Under the pieces are notes generated by a model. The model did not search any database. It worked only from the letters and a program-made list of their open reading frames with translations, and was not told the DNA's origin. Positions 35,711 to 47,927 of a DNA stretch of 64,000 nucleotides are shown in pieces (within the stretch, counting starts at the first letter, position 1; each line of letters begins with the position of its first letter). The translations under genes were made by a program, and so were the position numbers. This DNA is from Dryococelus australis (lineage: Eukaryota; Arthropoda; Insecta; Phasmatodea; Phasmatidae): the NCBI GenBank assembly GCA_029891345.1, contig CM057009.1:307746666-307810665 (forward strand), read 5' to 3'.

Positions 35711-35880
35711 CCCAGACACAATATGGCAATCGGTTGACATCACAACTGGTGGCCATTCTGTGTCTGTGCGCCATGTCCTTGTTCCAGATCCGTCATAAAC
35801 ATTCTACTCGAAAGAATGAAAGATTCATTGAAATTTCAAATATTGATTAAAAGGCTGAAATATCGGTGGAATAGTGGATT

Positions 35881-37680
35881 GATGGCCATTAAGATAATAT
35901 TATCTATCGCCCAAGATGATCTCATATTTTCCATATCTCAGGGGTTTAGTCCTATTCATTCTTAAATTATAAACAACCATGTGTATAAAAAGTATTATAC
36001 TTAATATGACATGCATACATTTCGGTGCTGGATTCGATTTTGGCTGATGTCCCCCAAGTAGTCAAACTAGATTTCCTGAGATGATAATGTTATCGACAAA
36101 ATAACCAGTTTTAGCACAGAAATCCCAACAAAAGATTTTTATTTTAACCCAAAATCTTATTTTCTCACTAAAAATGGTCAAAAAATATGGGCAATTCTTT
36201 TATCAAATTATGATCACCTTTGTTATTTTCTGCTCTAGTCCTCAAAAAGAGCGAAGGATATTCGAGTCTCCTCAAAGCGGGAGCCAGGAACGCCTCCGAG
36301 GAGCAAAGCAGATTAAAGGCTCCTCACTGTAGGGCCTATAATGTCCTCAAAGCAGAAAGGCCGAATAAGGGCTCCAAGCCAGGCCCAGAGGATCAAGAGG
36401 GACAGTGGTCATTCTGTTCACAATACTGTCCCTGGCAGTCATTTTTGATGTTAAAGTTCTTGCCATGACCACAGTAGCCTTTAAATTGAATGAAATCTTA
36501 AATATTCCGAGAGAAATGCCATAAAATTTGTAAAAATTCTAAAAATTATTTAAAAAATTAGCTGATAATGTAAAAGGAGCATTGATACAAAATTGCAAAG
36601 AATTGTAATTAAATTTATCAAGGAACTAAAACATGGTTTTAAAATATTTACTTAGAGTGTTTGTCACATTCACCACATTCGAGGGTTTGATTCTCATAAA
36701 TATGGCAGTGGACACATCCTCTCCCGATAGCGCAATCAACAGAAAACTGACTAGGACCAAATAATGAATGTCTTCATAATCGGTTAATATGCCAACAAAA
36801 CTAACCCCCATAACAATCCATTATTGGCTTTATATAATACATAACCATCCACCCACACCAAACCATTTAGACGTCCATTGTCTCAGTATTTGTCCACTAG
36901 ACTGTGGCGTTTACTCATGTTTTCAGAATTGACCACTATGGTGTGGAGGTAACTCAGGTTTTTAGCATCTTTCACCAGAGAGCACTCATGTCGCCTATTT
37001 CCGAAACTATCTTCGATATTTCTTTCTGTTAAATGGCGACAAGACCCCGAAACCTGAAGTATATATGATTATTCTCAAGTATTTTCTTGATATTATTTTT
37101 GATTTTTATTATGATATTTCATTCCAATAATATTTACATCACATTTTTTTGACAAAGTCAATCATGTATGCGAAAGATAATTTTCCATAGTGGGTTTTAA
37201 AAATTTAAATAAAACACATACATGTTAAGTTTTACTTAATATACCAAAGTGTGCATATACACAAAACATTTTTTTGATGAGTTTCACAAACAAGATGAAC
37301 AGGACATCACATTATTTAGTATGTGGGCAGCATATATTTGACCTTACCTGTAAATTATCAACCGAATCCTATGTCCATCCTAAACACTTCATCACTGTTG
37401 GTTCTTCCTCGTGACATATCTTATTTATAATAACTTCAGCACTTTTTTAGTTATCATCCGGATTAAACATAGGCACATTCGATGTCTAGAATGCACTTCA
37501 ACACTTTTCATCTTTGAATGGTTCTTGTTTAGAGTAGATATATTCCCATCAAATATATATATATATATAATTTTGGAGATAAACTGTATTCCCGTTCATC
37601 TATAAGTTAATTTATAAAATTATTTTTCATATCTGAGAGAAACGACCAAATATCTTTAATCAAAACAGCGAATTCTGTAT
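35881..37680. other. AT-rich DNA, no supported gene
   Basis: A GC-richer 82-codon frame (36220-36468) is Ser/Lys/Glu-rich and unrecognised. A (TA)n tract lies at about 37552-37568. Confidence 0.4.
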
Positions 37681-37689
37681 AACAAATGT

Positions 37690-38010
37690 ATTCAGTCTAC
37701 CACAAAAAATTAGATTACTTTAACACGAATCCATTAGCATTCTGTTTGTCTATAACATAGAAATATTTACTATCTGGAGGCGAACACTGCTCAGCATGAT
37801 GGTTATATGCCTCGCTACAATCTTTGATGTGTAACTCATGTCCACACATAAAACAGCAAAGAGACAAAGAAAAACGCCTGGTCTTCCTCACACACTTTAC
37901 AATATTCTCATGCCGATTAGCATACTTCCACTAAAGGTCTCAAAAACTATAGCGACATGATCTTCTCAAAATTGGCAGCCAATTGGGGATGCTTTTCACA
38001 TGCAGGTCCT
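37690..38010 (-). pseudogene. C2H2-like zinc-finger remnant
   Basis: On the minus strand one frame reads KYANRHENIVKC, then CCFMCGHELHIKDC, NHHAEQC and KYFYVIDKQNANG. RHENIVKC ends one finger and CFMC...H..HAEQC forms another Cys/His cluster. Upstream in the same orientation VPRSAKKIVVLSSPQNCDEL (about 38080-38160) is coding-like. In-frame stops precede the first cluster. It is related in style to the foldback zinc-finger genes, but I see no matching arms here, so it may be an independent relict. Confidence 0.45.
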
Positions 38011-38220
38011 TACTTGCCAATGACGCTATGATTGTATCTTCCTTTACTGTTCAATGTGACTATGACATGGTTACATCATCATAATGCACTGTAATATTGA
38101 CTGACAAGTTCGTCACAGTTTTGTGGAGACGACAATACAACAATTTTCTTAGCAGATCGAGGAACAAGTACATTACATTCTTTCAAAGGTCAATACTTGA
38201 CAGTTGACCTCCCATGATGC

Positions 38221-38340
38221 AGTCATTTGGTGCGCCGCCAGACCGAGGTGGGGGAGGTTCTGTGTTCGAATCTCAGGTAAGGCACGGATGTTAATTTAGA
38301 TTAGGTTAAAAATTAGTTTATAAGTTGTCCCCTGATAAGA
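38221..38340 (+). mobile_element. tRNA-like SINE fragment
   Basis: A degenerate A-box region (TTTGGTGCGCCGCCAGA) and a clear B box TGTTCGAATCTC (about 38263-38274) are followed by AGGTAAGGCACGGATGTTAA, the kind of transition from tRNA head to body seen in insect SINEs. No duplication found; boundaries approximate. Confidence 0.45.
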
Positions 38341-40690
38341 CTTCATGGGTATAACACCAAGGGGCATTAATAAGCCCTTTACAATGGAATGCTTAACACT
38401 GAAAGCAAATAAAATCACATATTTCTCCTACATGCCTTATGGAATAGGTTCATCTTACATAAATGTATTGATATCATCGAATATTGCGGATATTCGCAGA
38501 GTCTTAACCACAGTACTTTCATCAAGTCTTGATGGCATTTGCTTGATACACAATGCTGATGAAGCTGCTTAAGGCAACACACCCGAATTCGATGGCTCCC
38601 ATGACACAATGCTCGAAGAAAGCGATTGCGACATTACTGTAGGTTATTCACCTGACAAAGTATATGGTTTCACAGACACCATTGTCTCTGTGACAACCAA
38701 CGACTCCATTGACCTTCGGACATCCTAAGAAATCGTGATGCAGAATAAGATGTAGACTGTAGAAGCAAAGAAGCAGAAGCTAAATAAGATGATCCGTACC
38801 TTCACTCCTCCATTGGCGAACTCGAAATCCCCACAAGATGCAATGCCCCTTATTAATTCCCAATATCTTCAATTTCCCCACATCTTTTCCTCCCTCCTCG
38901 ACTTCCTTCCTTTGTTACTTCCTTAAACCTCTCCCTCACAACCACTCTCCATTATAACCCACCCACTCCATCCCAAACACCTCCCAGTCATGCCATCCAA
39001 CACCCTACATGTTTCATCCTGAAGGCCTGTGTATAATTCCAGATCCATGTGTGAGAAAAACTGCAGGTTTCAACTGTCACACAAAAATCTAAGCAGTTCA
39101 AAAATTATGGTAAGAATCAACGCCCTCTAAAACATAGCACCAGTCTCAGAATCGCAGTGGTGTTCATCGAAATGAGAGGCTACACCTCATTTTTCAGCCA
39201 TACACACAATCTTAGTTTGGCCATTCATCGCATCATCATTGCACTGCATATCTCGCTCATTTTAATAGTAAGCTTAGCGACATCTGGTATGGTAACTGCT
39301 GGAATGATATCAAGTTCATCTCTGGCAGAATCAACATCAGCAGCTATGAGCATACATGTCACTGGGCGATAAGAGCATCAGCAAGTGGGTGTCAGTTCGT
39401 ATCAGGAACTGGGTGCATATCCACCTGGGAAAGCGACGCCATCCATAATGAGTTCCCAGGGCCAGTGGTGCACTCTATGGAACATGCTCATCTGGCTTGT
39501 TTCATCACTGGTTCCAGGACACTACCTTAAGACACCGAAGTTTCGGGCCGTACCTGGGTCAGCTTCATGGCACTGCCCGCATGTAGACAGTAGAGCTTGC
39601 CAGATTATACTGGGCCAGAGCGATTAAATGGTCCACTGGGCAGGGCAGGTGTGACTGGTGTCATATGAAGCACAGAGAATGTCATTGGTCCTGAACAGTC
39701 CACTTCAACATGCGATTACAATTAGGTGGTGGGAAAATGTGCGAATTGTCAGTTTTGCATGTCGCTGCAGCAATCGGTCTCAGTGTAAAAGTGTTAGTGT
39801 CAGCATCCCACCTGTAACCGATATTAGAGTAGCAGGACGTGATGTTGGCATAAGTGTTTGCTGGGTGAAATGTGTACATCATTCTCTGTTGTCTGGAAGC
39901 CAACTGATGGTAGTGAGATTCTCATGCCTTTATGTACAGGATTATTCAGCTAAGATGTTCACCACAAATATCTTCCGAACCGATTATGGTATCGTAATGT
40001 TGATTTTGAATTCATAAATGATACTTTGGGGCTCATAAGACACTGTTTGCCTGTTCCTGTATGTAATTAATTATTTACAAAACAATATCAATTCTGGGTT
40101 TAAATAGGAATATACCCAATTATCTCAATAGAATAACATTTTATTAAGCAGTGAATGCAGAGACCTGATTATTTTGAAAATTTGACGAGCGCTTTCTGAA
40201 ATATAAGGGGGTTTTCATAGGTATATATATTTGACTGTCGCTGTGGCAGGATTGGTCGCATCATCTGTTGGGAGGTGTCCAGCAGAGAGTTCCTACACAT
40301 ACCTGGCTGCACGCATTGAGCAGAATAACCAAAGGTATAAGTGTGTTACATAATTTCATAATTCAATGTACAACAAGGTTTCGATGCTTTTTTACATTGG
40401 TGTGGACTCTGAAACATACACGATTGCTTCGTGAACTAATTTTAGTCAAGCTATGAACATAAAATAAAACACACCCTTATTTGTCTCTAACATCAACAAA
40501 ACCAACAAACATCCATTTGCGTGCACACTGTCTAGTACAACAACTGTATGGGACTTGGAGAATGCATATGTGCCAATATGTTTTTCTAATCCTATACATC
40601 ATTGACTAGTAGGTAGTTGTCGAACTACAATATTCCTAATAACATCGATAATGACCAGAATCTTTTAATTAGTTGCTCCCGGAAAGGTGA
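38341..40690. other. No recognised gene; mixed-composition segment
   Basis: Several frames of 60-120 codons (38345-38572, 39157-39372, 39385-39627, 39658-40017) are not obviously repetitive, yet I recognise no domain and they overlap frames on the other strand. The GC-richer block 39360-39920 could be an old transposon, but no TIR or catalytic motif stood out. Confidence 0.35.
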
Positions 40691-40699
40691 CAGGTTATT

Positions 40700-41690
40700 C
40701 TGGTCTTGCATATCTGCATTTAATTATTAGCACATCCATGTTGTGCCTACTTTATTATGTGCTCGAAAAGACCACCATAAACCGCGATGCCAATGTCAGA
40801 TCTTTTAGCGAACGTCAAAACAGAGGTAACTGTTGCCCTCGGTGGTGTAGTGCACGCTTCAATGATGCATTGCATTAGATCATCTGGAACTTTTGGAACT
40901 TACTAGTTAACTTTATCCTTTACAGTATCCCAAAGATAAAAGTATAAAGGAGTCAAATCAGGTGAATGTCCTGGTCATGGATGATGTTTCTGTGCCCAAT
41001 CCACTGGTCGGGAAAAATGTTGTTGAGTGCTTTCCTAGATACAAGTGATTTGTGTGCAGGACACCCATCATACCAGTGCCACATACACTGACACATTTAC
41101 AGAGGAACATCTTCAAAGAGAGCAGGTGCTACTTCCGAAATAAATTCTGCATATTTGATTTAATTTAATGTATCCTCAATGAAGTAGGAACCGATCACAA
41201 TCTCAACCATCAACCCACACCATACATTCACACTCCACTGTCTCTGATGTTCCATCGCCTTCAGCCATAATCGGTTCTCAGATGACCAGTAATGCATATT
41301 TCTCAAGTTCACTTTGCTTAGTTGCTAAATGTGACATCTTCAGTGAAAATAACTCGCTGAAAAAAGAGTTTGTTGTCCTGCATTTCCGAACGAATAGCAC
41401 AACAACATTCCACCCTCCTCGCATAATCAACCTCATCTAGTTGCTAATGAAGTGATACATGGTACGGACGAAATCTCTACCATTGTATAATGCAAAGAAC
41501 ACTTACCTGGATTATTCCCGAGTCACTCGCAATTTATGTTGTGCTCACATGTGGATTATGGACAACTGCCGCCAGAATATTGATTGCCTGTGTTTCCCTT
41601 TTGCTTGCCTGCATCTGCATTTAACCAGAGTATTCCACTCCCTACCAATCAGTAGTTTCCTACAAAGTCTCAACAGTGTCATTCGCTATT
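40700..41690 (-). pseudogene. Mariner-like transposase pseudogene
   Basis: Joining frames on the minus strand gives, in order, FRPYHVSLH (about 41440-41480), DEVDYARRVECC, QDNKLFFQRVIFTEDVTFSN (41322-41381) and GHSPDLTPLYFYLWDTVKD (about 40905-40975). These correspond to the HTH end (PYHxxLxQxL), the YxxRxxFC segment, the first catalytic block (RVxFTDEATF, the D replaced in the phase read as FTEDV) and the WPxRSPDLTPLDFFLW block of an insect mariner/Tc1-like DDE family. Stops and shifts are numerous. N- to C-terminal order is complete over 1 kb, so one full copy decayed in place. Confidence 0.7.
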
Positions 41691-42199
41691 GACACTGTAG
41701 TAATGGATATCTGTATATAATGCTGCCACTGCTGTCGCATTTAGTTTATGTTCACCATTAATCATAAGCATATCAAAGTTTTCCTCAATAGTGTGTGTTT
41801 CCTTTAGCTTCACCAGAAAATGCAAATATGGTACAATGGTCGCAATTGTTAGATACCTGTGTTACAGTTTCACTAGAGTGTGTGTCACCTACGTAGGAAC
41901 ACAACTGAACTTTCCAGGAATTGATACAACCTACCCTGCTACATCTAGAGTCAAATTCATACACCTATGAAAACCCCATTATATCTCAAATAGTGCTTGT
42001 CGAATTTTCGAAATAATCACATCACTGAACTCGCCACATAACAAAACAGTCTTACAGAGCAGTCACTTTGACTGCTATATTTTCCATGATGCTGTCCTGC
42101 TTTATTTTGCTGGTGTATATTGCGTGTCGTGCTATATAATATTTTTGTAAAAATATATGGATCATTAAACAATAATTATTCGTATGTTTACTTTCCATA

Positions 42200-44420
42200 T
42201 TACCTGTCCCTTCGACGGCTGTTCGCTATTGCTTTTTCAGAGCACTGTGGAATGAAGTCATCAAGGTTGGACAGTGTTATCTCGGACTGTAAATCAAACA
42301 GTCAGCACCATCTATTCCTGAGAGATAAAATAAGTGATGCATCACCAGCCGAGTCCAAAGTTGTGGCTTTCAATGGGCGCATCACATCATTCTAGACAAC
42401 ATAGCACGACAAAAAGGGCTCACTGAAGTAGATATGCACGATTACCTTCAACACCTGCTGGATATATCGCTTCTGCAGTAAGATAAAAATGACTACGATT
42501 CAGACAGTAGTAAATGTGTTAATTATTTGATTCCTAATGGCACAGGTGAGGGTGATTCTAGTAACGATTCTGTAGACTTCCAAAAGGAAGAAACTTTTCA
42601 TATACTGTCACTTTCAATTGATTCTAGGCCCAGTGTGTTCGCCATCTCATTTATAAAAAAAAAAAAAATGTGCACTCGAAGAACTGAGCAGGGCCAAGAA
42701 ACACACACTATGCAGCAATCCATTGTATCCGATTCGCAAAGCAAGTATTCTTACATTTTCATTTGTACTTCGATATCATATTTTAGTTTTCTTTACATAT
42801 ATATATTCTTCCTGTCATTACCTATTTTTTTCATGGGAAACAAGCGTTAACTTCTTAGTATTAGGACCTTCAACTGAATTTGTCTGCAGTGGTTCTTCAG
42901 GTGATTCACCTGCACCTTCCATTCTGAGGGTATCTCGTCAAAGAAGAAGAGGTCGTGCAGGGTGGCGTGGACCTCAAGCATCAATGCAGCTGCATACACA
43001 TCAACACGTCCAAAATGCAGTATCATCACTGGCTGGTGGCGAGAAGGCTGCAGATGGTAATGTGTGGAGTCACATCACACCAGGCAAAAACTCAGGTAGG
43101 CGAAGTGATCACAATGTTTTTCGAGAAGTGTCTGGACTTACACGACATGCGAAGTGCAATATCGAGAATAGCTCACCAGCAGTTGCATTGCGCTTTTTCA
43201 TAAACGAATCAATGATTCGTCAAATAAAAAATTGCACAGGACAATAGGCTCGTTTTGTGCTGAAATATGATAACTAGACACTTCAATTTGAATAACTTGA
43301 AGTATTCATAGCAACAGTTTATGCTAGAGGAGCATATGGTGCCAACACCATTCTTGTACTTCAACTGTGGTCTCGCAAATGGGGTCAGTTTTGTTTTACT
43401 AATACAATGTCCAGGAACAGATTACAGAAATAATGACATTCCTACGCTTCGACGAGAAAGCCACATGCTCTTGTCGCAAGCAGAATGGCAAATTTTGTCT
43501 TGTATCCGAGATTTGGAAAAGTTTGAGAACAATTACATTATCTGTTACAAACCATATATCAATAGATGAACAAATCTTTCCTTCGAAGTGTCGTTGTACG
43601 TTTACACAATATATGCCAAACAAACCGGACAAGTTTGGAGTGAAATATTTGCTGGTTGTAGATGATGAAAATCAAAACATTTTGAATGGCTTTCCATATA
43701 TTGGGAAAGATGCAACCAGACCTGCTGACAGACATTTAGGTGCACACGTAGTGCTCCAACAGATGGAGCCATTCCGTGACAAGGGAAGAAATGTGACTAT
43801 GGACAGTTATTTTACCTCTGCAAGTCTAAATAACGAACTTAAAAAGAAATGCTTGTTGGGACACTGAATAGGGCCAGACGGGAAGTACCATTCCCTGTGA
43901 AACATACTGATGACTCTTTACATTCAACTATCCTTCTCAAAAAATTGACATGGTCCTGACATTTTACCAAGGAAAGGTGACAAAAAAAAGTGCTTGTTCC
44001 GAATACTCTTCACTCTGCGGTAGATATTGATTAGCAGGCAGAGAAGAAGATACTCGAATAGATTCAGTTCTATAATAACACAAAGTACGGAGTTGATATT
44101 GTTGACCAAATTCCATGTAAATAAGCTACAAGAGCCATGAGCCACAGGTGGCCAGTTCATGTGTTTTTCCACATCCTTGACTTAGCATGTATCAATGCTC
44201 ACACACTCTCTAAGGATGTAACAAAAGAAAATATTTCAGGAAGATATTTTATACTTTCTTTGGCGAAAAAGTTAGCCTAACCATATGTAGCTAGACGTTC
44301 ACATGTTCCAAAGCCTTTCCCAAGTATCTGGGGGAATATTCCACAGATGCTTGTCAAAACTAACGCGCACATTGCCAAATCTCCATGTGTAACTAATATA
44401 AAACTAGTGACAAATATTCA
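42200..44420 (+). pseudogene. piggyBac transposase pseudogene
   Basis: N-terminal part at 42842-43247 (ADGNVWSHITPGKNSGR, FFINESMIRQIKNCT). Next, in shifted frames, are a segment resembling VFIATVYARGAYGANTI and MSRNRLQ (43290-43430). The core at 43433-43867 has SIDEQIFPSKCRCTFTQYMP, KPDKFGVKYLLVVDD and VTMDSYFTSASLNNEL. Then KYGVDIVDQ (about 44083-44109) and RWPVHVFFHILDLACINAHT (about 44148-44207). All three catalytic aspartates of piggyBac DDE (IDEQ, MDSYF, GVDIVDQ) are still readable, though in different frames. A C-terminal Cys-rich finger is not evident. An intron or spacer at about 42740-42862 (GTATTC ... TTCTTAG) may split the N-terminal part. No TTAA-flanked terminal repeats were located. 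Confidence 0.85.
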
Positions 44421-45310
44421 CAAGTAGGAAACCTGTTTGTGGCTTGTACACTAGCAGACAAGGGAGGATATGCGAAAAACGTGACAAATAATTCCGGAAA
44501 ATTTTTTTTCTAACAATATTATTCTCTAGATTTGAATAAAAACATTGCCGTTAGCATATTTGGAAAATGTACTGTAATTGTTATTATTGTACGCTAGACT
44601 GTAGCCAATAATTTTGCTATAAATATTATTTGTTATAGTTATTGCTATTGCAAAAATATAATTTTAAATGCAACAATAATTTGCACATATTTAAAACCTG
44701 GCGTGTATAGATTTCTTCCGAGTACTAAATAGCCTGTATAATGTCTGTTACATTTCCAAGTAGAAAAAACTGGAACTAAAAATTAAATTATTTTCGCACA
44801 TTAAATTTTTTCATACATATTTTTCTGTTACGAATTATGAGTACAAACGGAAAATAAATTATTTTTACTGAAATATTTAAAGCAGTCAAATTGTCTGCAT
44901 CGGTAAAACTAGGGGTCAGGTAATGCTGATATCGCAGTCAACTTATTTAGAAAATTTAACTTGTATTCCTGTACACAAAACTGTGCCTAACAATTTCTCC
45001 TTACATGTGTAGCACTAATGCAACAATACTTTTTATATGTTTATTTATTCGCGACAACTGGAATGTAAATTATACTTTGCATTTTTAATGCCAGTTTAAA
45101 TTTTGGTTGTACCATCGGCGAAAATTCATGTAGCATTTTTTTTGTCTACCATAGGGATATGTGCCACTGGCCAAATTCTAGTTTACTTGTACCACGTTAA
45201 CAGGCAAGCTGTTAAGGGCTGCGGCTATTCGTGGTTTGCATATTTGGAAATTCCTGGGTCGAATTCCAGCATGAGGTATATGGAATCTGGTTTTTTATAA
45301 CCAATATTTT
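44421..45310. other. AT-rich DNA, no gene seen
   Basis: Featureless apart from a possible degenerate tRNA-like head at about 45195-45265 (GGGTCGAATTCC resembles a B box), too weak to call. Confidence 0.4.
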
Positions 45311-45317
45311 CACTAAA

Positions 45318-45760
45318 TCAGATAACATTCTTCAGAGTATTGGGATTTCCATGACGTTCGAATTGTGCATCGGGAGACAGCATAACTTCGATGTACTTTG
45401 TCTTGTCTATTTCAAAAGAATCCACTGGCTCTGTCACATAGTGGGAGAAATTAGTACTGCTACATGGTACAGCTTCAAGTATATTATCGATGATTGGTAT
45501 TGCATTGTACTTTTGAAAACCTAACAGCTCCATTACCATTACCTCTCCAGGTTGAGTGGAGGGAAGTGTACTACATGCAGCTCGGGGCAACAGCTCTTCA
45601 ATGTAAGCATTATTGACATGACTGATGGTTTCTGGTCGACATATATGCATTTTATCACTTTATTCAATAGCAATATGTGAAAAACAAGGAAATAAAGACA
45701 CAAAAATCCACAGTTCCACATTTTTGGCATCTGCTCCATCTCGTAGCTGTAAGTCAACAT
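45318..45760 (-). CDS. Unrecognised coding-like minus-strand segment
   Basis: Overlapping frames at 45318-45650 (110 codons) and 45539-45760 (73 codons). The first is rich in mixed residues (ELLPRAACSTLPSTQPGEVM, TKYIEVMLSPDAQFERHG), unlike chance AT-rich reading. I recognise no domain. Together with 46098-46397 and 46608-46850 on the same strand it may belong to one decayed multi-gene insert. Confidence 0.25.
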
Positions 45761-46097
45761 TGTTCCTTTCAGGTACCATCAAAGTTCGGGTGCAGGATAC
45801 AAATTACCTAAACTGTTGTGTTTGTCTGCATATTTGCCTCGTTTTATACATGCTACACAATCTGCAGTGGCCCATACAGTAGTGTCCATATTAATTATGG
45901 CACATTCGTCCCATTTGGGTTTATTGGGCAATTCGTATTAAAGAACGACACCTCGAATATGAAGATTTTCAGTTTTCGCATGTGCGTGTTTAGGCCTGTT
46001 TTTTTATTTAATGTATTTTAGGCAGTGGTTTCATTATTTTCTCTGATTAAGTATCCTAATGCATATATTTTGTATACTTAGCTCTTACTGGATACGC

Positions 46098-46397
46098 TCA
46101 TGAGTAGAGGCCGTAGCTGTTTTTTATTCCCATTGCAATTGCTCCCGATGCTATATTGAGCATTTCGGCCTCGGACAGCTCTTCCTGATCAATCGATACA
46201 AAGTTGACAGCTCTAACGATTCTGCTTGTGGCTCTGATTAGGCTCCCAAGGGCTCTGCAAGCAGACAGAAGTAATAGCAGAAAATTGCCAAAACATTTTT
46301 TCTTGGAATTGCGTGCATTTTTCTTTGCCGTTTTCTGTTTCATCTGCGCCTTACACTTGCTCATTGCTCGTACGCTCATCTTCACCAGGGCATTCAT
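46098..46397 (-). CDS. Unrecognised basic protein segment
   Basis: 99 codons. A Lys/Arg-rich N-terminal third (KCKAQMKQKTAKKNARNSKK) is followed by a Leu-rich hydrophobic stretch (FLLLLLSACRALGSL) and an acidic end (DQEELSEAEM) finishing in SYGLYS. The layout basic-hydrophobic-acidic is protein-like. Just upstream, on the same strand, a shifted frame reads EICHAQLTGLGEKRA. Family unknown. Confidence 0.3.
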   Translation of the reverse strand: MNALVKMSVRAMSKCKAQMKQKTAKKNARNSKKKCFGNFLLLLLSACRALGSLIRATSRIVRAVNFVSIDQEELSEAEMLNIASGAIAMGIKNSYGLYS

Positions 46398-46607
46398 AAT
46401 GCTAGAGACTATTCAGATGGCTCTCTTTTCACCAAGTCCAGTGAGTTGTGCATGGCATATTTCGTCGGCACTCTGTGCGAGTAAGTTGTCTTCCTGATGT
46501 CATTCTTGTAGATTATTATTTCGGGTTTAAAAGATACCGGCCTTGCATGCCTCATCCAGAGCACTGATGACTGTGTTGCTATGTGCTAGCCTTTTAGCTA
46601 TCTTCAT

Positions 46608-46850
46608 TTACGACCCACCAAACTTGTATCCGGAAATTTGCAGCTCGAAGTGAAGATTGTTGATCAGGGTATCGGCAATCCCGTTTACAAATTTGATCTT
46701 ACATCTTCGATACATTGTGATGAACTGAACTGGGAACGTATAAATAAGCCCCCTTATATTCATCGGGGTGGTAAATGGAAACCGAACACCCGGATGCAAT
46801 GGTCCCACATGAATGAATGTTTTATTGAATAATTATACAAGTTGTACACT
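46608..46850 (-). CDS. Unrecognised coding-like segment
   Basis: The minus-strand frame reads HPGVRFPFTTPMNIRGLIYT, then KIKFVNGIADTLINNLHFEL and ends QISGYKFGGS. Alternating hydrophobic beta-like pattern, no low complexity. Start undefined; it lies about 200 bp before 46098-46397 in the same orientation. Confidence 0.25.
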
Positions 46851-46929
46851 ATATATGACAATGATCACAGGGTCGTGCACCTATGAACAGAGGCTACACT
46901 CATCTTGAACAACAATAACAGTATCTTGT

Positions 46930-47165
46930 CTAGCCTACTTTAGCGACGATGCAGTCCTGCAGTTGTGCATAGGGACGATCATAAAGGTGTCGGATGTCAT
47001 CTTGCAATATAGTGTTCCACACTAATTCCACCTGTCGTAGCAATTTGCGGAGGTTTGTTGCCAGTATTACAAACCACACCAAATGGCATCTCATCATGTC
47101 CTACACATGTGCAATGGGGGACAGGTTAGGTGATCGTGCTGGCCAGGGGAGTTGACGGACATAAC
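46930..47165 (-). pseudogene. Tc1-like transposase C-terminal fragment
   Basis: The minus strand reads LPWPARSPNLSPIAHV (about 47110-47160), then VELVWNTILQDDIRHLYDR and AQLQDCIVAK near 46940-47020. This is the end of a Tc1-family transposase (WPARSPDLSPIEHxWD ... QDDIxxLxxRMPxRxxxCI). The catalytic glutamate/aspartate position is altered and the upstream part is absent, so only the 3' quarter remains. Confidence 0.7.
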
Positions 47166-47507
47166 GTAAAAATAAAGTCGATCAAAAACTGGTCGTACTT
47201 AAAAAAATATAAAAAAAATAGGAAAATGCGATTTTAGGGTAAAATCCTGATGTGCTTTAAAGGCTAAAACAGGTCTTTGTCGATACCATTACCATCCTAG
47301 GCCGTCAAACGCGACTCTAGTCTGTGATGTCAACCAATGCAGCACAAGAATCATCCAGAATCCGATAGCCGATGCCTGCAAATAATTCGGCCAAAGCCTA
47401 CTGCTTACCACTGAAGACGGAGTCGGGATTCTAGTCGCAGGGACACTATTTAACGAAAACTGTACCTTGATCTCTTCACTCCAATAGCATGCTGGTACCT
47501 ACAAGTA

Positions 47508-47927
47508 AAGGCCGTTGACGATAAAGTGAGCACTTTTGAATTCAACCTTAGAAAAAAACACTTCCCTTGCCTGCATTTACTTCAACGGGCGCACTGAGTG
47601 ACATTCGCCTGGTATAATTGGTAACTATAGATGGAATGTAGTTCCATATCTTAATATCGAATAAAAAGTGTTAGGTAAACATTTGCGATATTTAAAATTA
47701 TTTATTTCGCTATCTCTTTTTTTTCAATGCATCAGTTTGTAAAATTATAAGATTTATAACATCTTTACTTTCCTAATAATTTCACAGTTTCACTTGACCG
47801 ACGCAAGAATAAAGTGATGAGGCCAATGGCAATGTTAATTTTACATAAGGCGGAAGAATACCCAACATGCATACAAGTATATTTTAAGCAGGGCTTTCTA
47901 AAGTGCTCATTTTAACGTGAGCACCCT
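47508..47927 (-). mobile_element. MITE copy 2 (inverted relative to copy 1)
   Basis: Starts AAGGCCGTTGACGATAAAGT after a TA (47506-47507) and ends near CGTGAGCACCCTA. Internal matches to 2151-2563 read on the other strand include CTTATGTAAAATTAACATTG, GGCGCA near the end and CCTAACACTTTTTATTCGA. Terminal bases have drifted more than in copy 1. Confidence 0.8.

Larger units (their letters stand above)
27180..35880. mobile_element. Foldback-like element 1 (giant inverted repeat, about 8.6 kb)
   Basis: The left arm (about 27.2-31.8 kb) and right arm (33.2-35.88 kb) match in reverse complement. The left arm has GAGTGACTATGCTTCCAGCA (27542-27561); the minus strand of the right arm has GAGTGACTAAGCTCCCGGCA (near 35500-35520). 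Others include AATGCGAGATGTGACATA (27980) against ATGCGAGATGTGACATAT (minus strand, near 35010-35025), and AAATTTCGAATACCAGTTCG (28150) against the same 20 bases on the minus strand near 34842-34863. From outside inward each arm has a terminal segment, GGTTGGT/ACCAACC tract and AACCTCAAAA/TTTTGAGGTT tract. The unpaired centre holds one decayed zinc-finger gene. Arms differ by many indels, so it is old. Ends are approximate and no target duplication was identified. Confidence 0.8.

Noticed and set aside
39385-40017. Frames of 80 and 119 codons as a possible host gene
   Set aside because: No domain, overlapping frame on the other strand, no splice structure I could support.
42723-42850. Signal-peptide-like hydrophobic start before the piggyBac region
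   Set aside because: T-rich sequence that looks like an intron or spacer ahead of the transposase, not a secreted protein.
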